Assembly (NCBI GenBank): GCA_963755335.1
Contig: CAVWJW010000003.1
Span: 85,296-149,295, forward strand
Direction of reading: 5' to 3'
Origin: UBA10649 sp963755335
Lineage (GTDB): Bacteria; Actinomycetota; Actinomycetes; S36-B12
Length of the DNA stretch: 64,000 bases
The position numbers and the translations under genes are program-made. The notes beneath the pieces are model-generated. The model was given only the letters and a program-made list of their open reading frames with translations. It searched no databases and was not told where the DNA came from. This document shows, in pieces, positions 56,890 to 64,000 of this stretch. Each line of letters opens with the position of its first letter. Positions within the stretch are counted from its first letter, which is position 1.

Positions 56890-57626
56890 ATGGTCGGCAT
56901 CGCCATCGGTGGCGTGCTCGGGCTGATCGGTGCGGGCGGTGCAGTGGTGGCGGTTCCTGCGTTCATCTACGTGTTCGGATTCAGCCCGCTTGAGGCCACG
57001 ACAGCGTCCCTGGCCGTCGTGGCGGTGTCGGCTGCCAGCGGATCTGTTCCTCGGTTCCGACTCGGTCAGGTCCACCTGCGCCAGGCGCTGCTCTTCTGGG
57101 GGCTGGGCATCGTTGGGACGCTTGGAGGTTCCCGGCTATCCACTGTCCTCCCCGAATCGGCCATTGTGGCGGGCTTCGCGGTGGTCATGCTCGGAGCGGC
57201 CGCGGCCATGTGGAGGAAGTCCTCCGCGGTCGAATCGGCCGGCCCGCGCCACACCGCGCCGTGGTTGCTTCCGCTCGTTGCGATCGCAATCGGATTGCTG
57301 ACTGGAGTCTTCGGTGTCGGCGGAGGCTTCTGATCGTTCCCGCCCTTGTGCTGGTGTTCGGCTTCCCCTTCGGCATCGCGGCGGGCACTTCTCTGGTCGT
57401 GGTGGCGCTCAACAGCGTCACCGCGTTGATTTTCAAGTACGACACCTGGGATCAGATCACCTGGCACGTTCCCCTGTTGGTCATCGTGGGTGGTCTGATC
57501 GGGTCAACCGTTGCATCAACACTTAATGGACGCTTCCCACAACGTCTGCTCGAACGGTCATTCGCTGCCCTGCTCGTGGTCCTCGCTGGGTCGATGGCGA
57601 TTGACACGCTCATCCTGAACAGGTGA
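56890..57626 (+). CDS. Sulfite exporter TauE/SafE family permease, frameshifted
   Basis: About 245 residues with seven to eight helices. GVLGLIGAGGAVVAVPAFIYVFG is the first half signature and GVFGVGGGF(L)IVPALVLVFG the second. The expected TTCCTG reads TTCTGA at 57328, giving a premature stop; a missing C is likely. It probably exports sulfite or thiosulfate made by the dioxygenase-rhodanese. The ATG at 56890 was used, but the helix may begin a few residues earlier with an unusual CTG start. Confidence 0.8.
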
Positions 57627-57750
57627 CGAACCGTGAGCACCCTGGGCGCGCGACCCGGCTTCGCGTCCTTAGCGAGGCGAAGTCGACGCTTCGCGTCGAT
57701 CCGGCGAATACCGTGTTCGGCTTGTAGTCACTCGAGATTGGTGATGCGAC

Positions 57751-57783
57751 AGGGCCGCCACAAGGAGGAGGTGTGGTGGCCCT
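57751..57783. terminator. Bidirectional terminator
   Basis: Arms AGGGCCGCCACA (57751-57762) and TGTGGTGGCCCT (57772-57783) pair with a single G-T exception around a 9-base loop, between the convergent TauE and membrane-partner genes. Confidence 0.7.
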
Positions 57784-57804
57784 GCCGCAAGTCTGGCGTG
57801 CAGC

Positions 57805-58256
57805 TCAGGCGGGAGCCCCGTCGTCGATCCACGAACAAAGCGTCGGAACGTCGAGGGTGCCCACGGCGCCTTCCTTCAGTTCCGAGAGCGTGGTTGTAGT
57901 AGGCATTATCAGCCGGAATGCCGAAGTGCGCATACATTGCGTCCTTGGTGACGGGGTATGCATCGAGCACCTCCTGAATGCTCATCCAGCCCTTGATGTC
58001 GGTTGTGGCCGCCCCACTCACGGGGGCGACCTTCTCGCCGGTGCTGCTTGGCCATCTGGCCGGTCGTCTTGAACCAGCCCATGGTTTGACTGCCCACCAC
58101 GAGGACGCCGATCACGGCTAGAAGCACGGCGACGTAGGCAAGTACCGGAATGCGTCGGCTGACGAGTGCTGTCGAGGTGGGCGTCACGTGGGCGCTCTTG
58201 GGGATCCGGAGGACGGGCTGGTCGGGCGTTCCGGTGGGAGTGTCGAGGGTGCTCAT
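57805..58256 (-). CDS. Small membrane protein paired with the 4Fe-4S protein, frameshifted twice
   Basis: About 150 residues: a basic N-terminus, one helix (IPVLAYVAVLLAVIGVLVVG), and a soluble tail DIKGWMSIQEVLDAYPVTKD, then AMYAHFGIPAD. After a frame change near 57912 it continues TLSELKEGAVGTLDVPTLCSW. The tail resembles the short IKGxMTLxEV...GxP domain found near membrane polyferredoxins, but the family is not certain. A second break near 58040 has a surplus C. ATG overlaps the stop of the 4Fe-4S gene. Confidence 0.5.
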
Positions 58257-59171
58257 AGCAGGGCGCCTTCCTTGGTGTCGATGTCGGACGAGCGAATGGG
58301 CAGGCGTACGGGGAACATGACGGTGAGTGCCAGTGCGTTCTGGCTCGGGCATGCGGCGACGCACTCGAGGCAGCCGATGCAGTTGCGTGTCGGTGACGCG
58401 GGTGCTCTGGTCGATCTGAGGGCCATCGGGCAGGACGGGTTGCAGATGTCGCAGCCCAGGCACGCGTCGGCGTCGCGCTGGATCGCCATCGGGGGACTGC
58501 CTTGCCGATGAGTCCTTGGACCGCTCCGAGCGGGCAGGCATAGCGGCAGAAGGGCCGGGGGACCACACGCTCAGGGCGAGCACGGCGGCGAGGACGACGA
58601 AGGCCGGGCTCATCTCGAACTCGGCGACGGACAGGAGTGCCGTCCACGGGTCGACGATTGCGGAAGACCATCGACCCGGTCACCGCAGCGCCACCGACGC
58701 CCACGCGAGCACGACCTATCGGCCGTAGCGCAGGACCGCGGTCGACGCTTGCGCCACCACGGAGGGGCCACCGGTGGTGCGCCTGCGCGCCGCATCCGAG
58801 GGCGCGGAGGCGGCCCGACGGCACGGGCGATGCAGCGGACATGGCCCTTCCTGGATCGACCGAGCGGGCACAGCCAGCCGCAGAAGCTCCCGCGGCTGCT
58901 AGCGCGCGGATCACGGCGATCGCCACGCCAGCACCAGGTTCGCGGGGTGGACGTGCGCGACGGTCCACCGGTGGTGATCCAGGTCCAAGGCGGTCTCGAA
59001 TCCACCGAACGGGCAGAGCGCCTCAGCGCTTGCCGAGCCTGGGCCGGCGACCGCCTTGGACCAGACGATCCAGGCGATCCAGGCGACCACTACCGTCTGC
59101 ACCGCGTGGCGTGACCATCGAATCTGCCGGCCTGATCGTGGTGATCGGCGCGGCACCAACGTTGCGGGCAT
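58253..59171 (-). CDS. Membrane 4Fe-4S polyferredoxin (NapH/CcoG-like), multiply frameshifted
   Basis: About 305 residues in pieces across all three frames. Recognisable in order: a first helix and ALCPFGGFETAL, SFCGWLCPLG, a helix near VTGSMVF, VDPWTALLSVAEFEMSPAFV, RPFCRYACPLGAVQGLIGKA, CLGCDICNPSCPM and CIGCLECVAACPSQNAL. The Cys motifs define two 4Fe-4S clusters plus two half motifs, as in membrane proteins passing electrons to periplasmic reductases. At least five indels are needed, so decay cannot be excluded. ATG 59171 has AGGAGG upstream. Divergent from the desulforedoxin-like gene. Confidence 0.65.
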
Positions 59172-59580
59172 GGTCTCCTCCTGAGCCATCTCGGTGCTCG
59201 ATGAGCGCCGTAGCTGCCGGTCTACCAACCGCTTTGAGGCCGTATCAACGCGGTTGGCCAATCTCCACACCGTCTCCACAACAACTACACGGGCCTTACA
59301 TGTCTGGCTCCGTCACTGATCCAAGTAGACATGGCCCGCTATTGATTTCGGGGTCGACGAGCGCCGAAATGCCGCTGTGCTGCACCCCTTCATCGATGTC
59401 AGTTTCGTACTCGGGCCGCCGACGAGCGTGTTCGATTCAACTGTCGCGCCCGCTGTTGCGGAGGCGATTGCCCGGTCATCCCGTGAAGCGCGCAGATAGT
59501 GTGGGTTGTGCTAGAGATCGCGCAGTCTCGCGCAGTCATGGACTGGCTCGCGATCACCGATGAGCGAAGAGGAGCCCCAG
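59172..59580. other. Divergent intergenic region
   Basis: About 400 bases between the 4Fe-4S gene and the small Cys protein. No gene is seen. A short direct repeat (TCGCGCAGTC, twice within 59517-59537) lies upstream of the small Cys protein. No CsoR-type palindrome occurs here. Confidence 0.45.
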
Positions 59581-59724
59581 ATGTCGCGTGACGCCGGAGC
59601 CAGGTTTGTGTGCGAGTCGTGCGGGGCAACGCTTGTCTATGAAAAGGGCTGCCCGTGCGGCGACGCCATGCCGCATTCCGAGGTCTGCTGTGGAGAGCAG
59701 ATGTCGTCGGTGCCTGCCGAGTAG
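59581..59724 (+). CDS. Desulforedoxin-like Cys-rich mini-protein
   Basis: A 47-residue protein with Cys11, Cys14, Cys24, Cys26, Cys36 and Cys37: FVCESCGATLVYEKGCPCGD and HSEVCCGEQM. The CxxC...CCGxxM pattern is that of desulforedoxin and the N-terminal domain of desulfoferrodoxin, which bind one iron; the central CPC is an addition. RBS GAGGAG precedes the ATG. An electron-transfer or metal-binding role is inferred. Confidence 0.55.
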   Translation: MSRDAGARFVCESCGATLVYEKGCPCGDAMPHSEVCCGEQMSSVPAE

Positions 59725-59745
59725 TAGTCGCTCGACCTCAGTCGG

Positions 59746-59990
59746 TTAGGCCTGTGCGGCCGCGATGATGAGGCCTTTCACCTCGGGGGTCCGGGGCACT
59801 CGCCGGCGAGGACCACCTTCTCGTCGATGACGAGGCCGGGGGTGCTCAGGATCCCGTAGCCCAAGATGGTGGAGATGTCCTCGACTTTCTCGACGTCAGC
59901 CTGGATGCCGAGTTCGGTGAGTGCTTCGCGGGTGACGCGTTCGAGGTTCTTGCAGTTGGTGCAGCCGGGGCCGAGGACCTTGATGATCAT
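59746..59990 (-). CDS. Redox-active disulfide (thioredoxin_3-like) protein, frameshifted
   Basis: About 81 residues: IIKVLGPGCTNCKNLERVT with Cys10 and Cys13, then ILSTPGLVIDEKVVLAG, typical of the small redox-active disulfide protein 2 family. A missing C near 59798 moves the ending (TPEVKGLIIAAAQA, stop at 59746) out of frame. Such proteins are regularly encoded beside YraQ/ArsP-type permeases, as here. Confidence 0.75.
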
Positions 59991-60008
59991 GGTGTTCTCC
60001 TGGTGCTG

Positions 60009-61057
60009 TTAGGCGAGCATGAAGTTGAACAGGTAGCCGATGGCGACGATGCCGGTTCCGACGACAGCGACGAACATGGCGAGCAACTGGGGCTTGAGGA
60101 CGCGGCGGAGCAGGATCATCTCGGGCAGGGAGAGAGCGACGACGGCCATCATGAAGGCGAGGAGGGTGCCCATAGGTAGGCCCTTCTCGTACAGCGCCTG
60201 GACCATTGGCATGATGCCCGCAGCGTTGGAGTAGAGCCACAGATCCGATGGCGACGGCGATGAGGACGCCGAAGGTGCTGCCCGGGCCGGCGTAGGTGGT
60301 GAAGAAGTCGGTGGGCACCCAGCCGTGGATGACGGCTCCAGTCCGATGCCCACCAGGAGGTAGGGCCAGATCTTTCGCAGGATGGTGCCGACTTCCTCAA
60401 CGCCCATCTGGATGCGCTGGTCGAGAGTGAGGCCGGCAGCTGGGTCGATTGCCTGACCGCCGAGCTTGGTCTCGAACACGAAGGGCTCCACCCAGCGTTC
60501 GGCGTTGACGCGGCCCAGGATCCAGCCGGCGACGACCGCGATCAATAGTCCGGCGGTGATGTAGACGGCGGTGACCTGCCAGCCGAAGAGGCTGAACAGC
60601 ATTCCTATGGCGATCTCATTGACCATGGGGCTGGCGATGAGGAAGCTCATCGTGACGCCGAGGGGGACACCGGCGGCGACGAAGCCGATGAACGCCGGGA
60701 CGGCACTGCAGGAGCAGAACGGGGTGATGACGCCGAGTCCGGCGGCCATGATGTTGCCGACGCCCTCGCGTTTGCCGCCGAGCAGTGCGCGGGTCCGCTC
60801 GATGCTCATGTAGGAGCGGAGCACGGTGACGATGAAGATGATCCCGATGAGCAGCAGGGTGATCTTCGCGGTGTCGTAGAGGAAGAAGTGGATCGTTTCG
60901 GTGAGCCGGTCGGCAGGGTTCATCCCGAACGCGTCGTAGAGCAGCCAGTCCCACAGGTGCTCGTTCAGCGCATACAGCCCGACCCATGCCGCGGCCGCTC
61001 CCACGAGGGTGAGGACCTGGCCGCGGCGTATAGGATGCGCTCGATGACCTGGGACAC
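60009..61057 (-). CDS. YraQ/ArsP-type permease, frameshifted
   Basis: About 350 residues with eight or more helices. The motif ITPFCSCSAVPAFIGFVAAGVPLG with paired Cys is characteristic of the UPF0718 (DUF318) permeases, which include the organoarsenical exporter ArsP. Segments LGRVNAERWVEPFVFE and MPMVQALYEKGLPMGTLLAFMM also fit. Two offsetting indels near 60340 and 60245 enclose the misread segment (correct frame: VPTDFFTTYAGPGSTFGVLI). A third near 61028 separates the start, GTG 61057 after GAGGAGG. Likely exports an arsenic or related species. Confidence 0.75.
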
Positions 61058-61114
61058 AAGGCCTCCTCGGTCGATTGATTCGATGAACGTCTAAGAGCAG
61101 CATGGTGTACCTCT

Positions 61115-61128
61115 TTGACATATGTCAA
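61115..61128. promoter_or_regulatory. ArsR-type operator
   Basis: A perfect 14-bp palindrome, TTGACATATGTCAA, in the divergent promoter between the permease and the arsR-like gene. AT-rich TTGA...TCAA dyads are the usual ArsR/SmtB binding sites. It overlaps an upstream in-frame ATG (61122), which argues for the later start of the regulator. Confidence 0.65.
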
Positions 61129-61148
61129 TTCAGTGCGACGATGGTCAC

Positions 61149-61514
61149 ATGCCCAAACCGCTGCCAGAGCCCCTCCTCGACCTCTCGCCGATCGACGTCA
61201 CCCCCCTGGGAGCCGAGGCGTCGCTGTCCGAGACGGATGCGATCGCCCTGGCAGTGCGGTTGAAGGCTCTGGCGGATCCGACTCGGCTGCGGTTGTTGGT
61301 GTTCATGCTCGATCAGCCAGAGCACGAGGCGTGCACGTGTGAGCTCGCCCCGTTCGTGGGCTTATCCGAGCCGACCGTCAGCCACCATCTCAAGACATTG
61401 GAGAAGGCGGGGCTGGTCACCAAGGAGCGCCGGGGTATGAGCGTGCACTACCGCGTCGTGCCCGAGGCCATCCATGCGATTGCTCGGGTCCTGCACATGG
61501 CCTGCGACCGGTAG
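61149..61514 (+). CDS. ArsR family metal/metalloid-responsive repressor
   Basis: A 121-residue winged-helix repressor. CTCELAPFVGLSEPTVSHHL is the ArsR recognition region; Cys62 and Cys64 (ACTC) correspond to the CxC arsenic/cadmium site in helix alpha-3, and Cys119 near the end could be a third ligand. It is divergent from the permease and expected to repress both. An earlier ATG (61122) lies in the operator and is less likely. Confidence 0.85.
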   Translation: MPKPLPEPLLDLSPIDVTPLGAEASLSETDAIALAVRLKALADPTRLRLLVFMLDQPEHEACTCELAPFVGLSEPTVSHHLKTLEKAGLVTKERRGMSVHYRVVPEAIHAIARVLHMACDR

Positions 61515-61553
61515 CCGACGTGAGGATCGTGTTGTCATACCCGCCTCGGGCGC

Positions 61554-61975
61554 ATGCCCCTGTGCGACGTGACGCCCGATGTTGTCCGGACGTGGCACGC
61601 CGACCTGCGCAAGCGGCAGGCCCAGAAGGCGGCTGAGAAGAACGAGGAGTCGAAGGCGAAGGATCGTCGGCGTAGCCCGGCGACAACGCGCGACGGCTCC
61701 GTGTCGACCGCAGGCCTATCGGCCGTTTCGTGCGGCGATGACCACAGCGACCGCCGACGAGACCATACAAAGAAACCAGATCGCGAGTGTCCGCGTGATC
61801 ACCCTTCCGCCGCATCTGGTGCCGATCCTGCAGGCGCACCTGGATGATTCACGGACCAGAACCCGATCCGCTCGTGTTCTGCACGTCGGGTGGGCGCCCG
61901 CTGAACAAGTCACAGATGCATCCCATGTGGGCTCGGGCCCGCGGCAAGGTCAGGCGGGCGAGGGGCGGCCAGTTG
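61554..61975 (+). pseudogene. Tyrosine recombinase (integrase) remnant
   Basis: Fragments of a phage-type integrase lie in all three frames: LCDVTPDVVRTWHADLRKRQ (core-binding domain), AYRPFRAAMTTATADETIQRN, VITLPPHLVPILQAHL and GPEPDPLVFCTSGGRPLNKS. The catalytic HxxR and Tyr segments are missing, so it is truncated as well as frameshifted. It marks the right end of the sulfur/arsenic region as formerly mobile. Confidence 0.7.
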
Positions 61976-61977
61976 TG

Positions 61978-62382
61978 TCAGGCGCACTCCTCGTGGATGT
62001 CTCGGCTGAATGAGTCTCTGATGAGGCTTCGCGTCCGTACATGAAGGTCATCAAGTTCAATAGTCAGCATTCGATACTCGTGCTTGATCGCAGAGACCTG
62101 TGACTCCTGGCCGAACTCGAAGTCGATAACCCTGCGCAACCGATGAGCCCGCTGGAGCAGCCGCGCGCGCTCGACCAACAGGATCCTGGCGTCCCTGGTG
62201 AGCGACGGTTGGCGTGACACGGCAACCGTCAGGTCGCCGCCGGGGCCCTCAGTGGCATCGGCCTCACGAGTCAACTGATTCACGATTCCCGACAGAGCGT
62301 TGTACACGTCAGACCACCAGCTCGGTTCCGTGTGTTGGGTGTCCGCCTCGTCCGCCAAGAGTGTGTATTCAAGCGCGGTCAT
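61978..62382 (-). CDS. Hypothetical helical protein
   Basis: A 134-residue soluble protein, acidic at the start and Arg-rich later (ARILLVERARLLQRAHRLRR), mostly predicted helical with possible coiled coil and ending SFSRDIHEECA. The ATG at 62382 has a good RBS (GGAGG, 5 bases). No family recognised. It abuts the integrase remnant and may belong to the same element. Confidence 0.5.
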   Translation of the reverse strand: MTALEYTLLADEADTQHTEPSWWSDVYNALSGIVNQLTREADATEGPGGDLTVAVSRQPSLTRDARILLVERARLLQRAHRLRRVIDFEFGQESQVSAIKHEYRMLTIELDDLHVRTRSLIRDSFSRDIHEECA

Positions 62383-62681
62383 GATGTCCTCCGTGTCCGT
62401 CGTCCAGGATCTCGTCCTCGACGATGTCGTCCAGGCCGTGTCCACTCCTCCACTCTCGACCGTGAGCACCCGCGATAGGCAAGAACTACGCCGCAGATCG
62501 ACCGCGGTTGTGTCGCGGTTGTGTGGCAGATTCGAGTTGCACCGTGCACTGCTCACGGCTGGGACGAGAAGCGGAGACACCGACCAAGCCTCGTGCGGTG
62601 TCTGCTCGCTCGCATTCGGAGTAGCCTCAAAAAGTTCATCACCATCTGGATCGGTCGACAGTAGGCGAAAGGGCGCCTTTC
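62383..62681. promoter_or_regulatory. Divergent promoter region with start-site hairpin
   Basis: Between the helical protein and the glycoside hydrolase. GAAAGG-GCG-CCTTTC (62667-62681) forms a hairpin directly before the hydrolase ATG and includes its only RBS-like bases. Confidence 0.45.
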
Positions 62682-63908
62682 ATGGCCGCTTCACGAATCG
62701 CTCGGACCCTCGTCGTAGGAATTGTGGCGGCACTGGTTCCGCTTGCTGGGCTAGCAGCGCCAGTTGCCCAGGCTGACACATTCGTCGATGGTCGTGACTT
62801 CGGCCTGCACGTGCCGAAGATCGCGAACGGTGTTGTGCCGTCGGTGACGTACGGCGCAGTGCGGCTTTGGGATGCGGGTGTGTCGTGGGGTCAGGTCGAG
62901 CAGCGCCGTGGCCAGTACTGGTGGGTGGGCCTTGATCATGCAGGCGGCGAACGCCCAGGATGCAGATCCTTTACGTGTTGGGGTCCACGCCGACGTGGGC
63001 AGCATCGCACAAGTCACAGGGCACCTACCCGAACCGAGGCGCAGCCTCCAATCCGAGGTACTTGTCGGACTGGAGGCGATGGGTGACTGCCGTGGTCACG
63101 CGATACAACGCATCCATCGACGCCTACCAAATCTGGAACGAGGCAAACCTGACCTCTTTCTGGCAAGGCACGCCGCGGCGAATGGCGCGCTTGACGCTTG
63201 AGGCGAAGCGGATCATCAGGCGACTGGATCCGACGGCCGAAGTCGTGGCGGCGAGCAGCACCGTCCGGCTGACCAGCGCCTTCAACCGATTCTTCCCGTC
63301 CTACCTGAAGGAACTGCGTCGTGTCGGGTGGCCCGTCGATGTCTTTGCTATCCACACGTACGGACCAAGCACCGCGACTCCGGCACTCCGCGCGACGTAC
63401 GTGGCGCGCGTGCGCACGGCGCTGCGCGATGCTCACGCGCCGATTCGGCCGTTGTGGGACACGGAGGTGAACTACGGGATCAAGGGCCCGGGTTCGCACT
63501 ACCCCGACAAGGACATCGGGGGGAACAAGGCCTGCGCGTTCTGTCGCGCAGACCTACCTTGACAGCGTCCGTCTAGGGGTAGCACGCACGTTCTGGTACG
63601 CGTGGTCTGGGAAGTCTGATCTCCTGGGCATCACGATGAACACGGGCTTCCCGGGGGCGACCGCATTCCAGACCACTCATGATTGGCTCGGGGGCGCCTT
63701 GGTGTCGTGCCGCAGCCGTCACGTGCGGATCTGCCGGATCAACCGAACTGGAGTCCTGTCGATGGTCGCGTGGACGAGTTCGGGACACACCGGTGCGTTC
63801 ATGGTCCCGTACTACGCCACCCGTACATGCGATGCGCGGAATCGATGCCAGGCAATTGCGCCAGGGACCCACATGCGGATCGGCCGCATGCCCCGCTGGT
63901 TCGGTTGA
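62682..63908 (+). CDS. Secreted clan A glycoside hydrolase-like protein, frameshifted
   Basis: About 408 residues. Signal peptide (RTLVVGIVAALVPLAGLAAP, cleavage near AQA). The barrel begins FGLHVPKIANGVVPSVTYGAVRLWD. YQIWNEANLTSFW supplies a likely acid/base Glu and PLWDTEVNYG the nucleophile Glu, as in GH39/GH5-type enzymes. A C-terminal domain (WTSSGHTGAFMVPYYATRTC...) follows. Frames change near 62945-62965 and at about 63541 (a surplus T in GCGTTCTGTCGCG). Substrate unknown. Last gene of the window; nothing is recognised in 63909-64000. Confidence 0.7.
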
Positions 63909-64000
63909 GCGAAGGTGGATGCGTCTCGGACGCTGCACGTAATCCCGGTGGGTCTACGCGTGAAGGTCGCGTCGCCGGGATGCCCACATGCCGATCACGA

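Overview
The window is high-GC DNA from a free-living actinobacterium. Dense GC-rich codons, frequent GTG starts, stop/start overlaps (ATGA/GTGA), a group II truncated haemoglobin, a 4Fe-4S/siroheme sulfite reductase with a short leader peptide, and a SARP/BTAD regulator with STAND and WD40 domains all point there. The gene mix fits the Nocardioidaceae (for example Aeromicrobium or Nocardioides), but that placement is inference. No rRNA, CRISPR array or complete prophage is visible. One tRNA gene, tRNA-Arg(UCU), lies at 5.36-5.43 kb.

Layout. 0-5.2 kb is an accessory strip: the start of a PAS-type sensor, a GT-C membrane glycosyltransferase-like protein, a secreted repeat protein, three tandem small zinc-ribbon genes and two small unknown genes, next to tRNA-Arg. 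5.5-11.5 kb is an assimilatory sulfate/siroheme operon on the minus strand (leader peptide - sir - cysH - siroheme synthase - CbiX-like chelatase - MFS transporter). 11.9-51.4 kb is mostly housekeeping: SSB, EttA, thioesterase, alpha-glucosidase, GlbO, epimerase, MscS channel, prolyl oligopeptidase, amidase, MalQ, PepN, Nei, methyltransferase, class V aminotransferase, MsrPQ-like molybdoenzyme pair, zinc peptidase, a large SARP-STAND-WD40 regulator coupled to an orphan solute-binding lipoprotein, a surface adhesin, a NarL-type two-component system and a YrdC/Sua5-like protein.

51.6-62 kb is a second accessory region with a coherent sulfur/thiol and metalloid theme. It holds a DUF2202 ferritin-like protein, a YgaP-like membrane protein, a Cys-rich mini-protein, a sigma factor fused to a zinc-finger anti-sigma-like domain, thioredoxin, three single-domain rhodaneses, a CstB-like persulfide dioxygenase-rhodanese and a TauE exporter. 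Facing these are a membrane 4Fe-4S polyferredoxin with a partner, a desulforedoxin-like mini-protein and an arsenic-type set (ArsR, permease, redox-disulfide thioredoxin). The region ends at an integrase remnant. Two near-identical GC-rich palindromes of CsoR/CstR operator type sit about 38 bp before two of its transcription units, although no CsoR/CstR gene is in the window. The window closes with a secreted glycoside hydrolase-like gene.

About two dozen otherwise well-conserved genes are broken by single-base indels, including EttA twice. This looks mainly like consensus error from long reads; the indels are several-fold denser after 53 kb. Broken genes are annotated over their full inferred extent and the break is stated.
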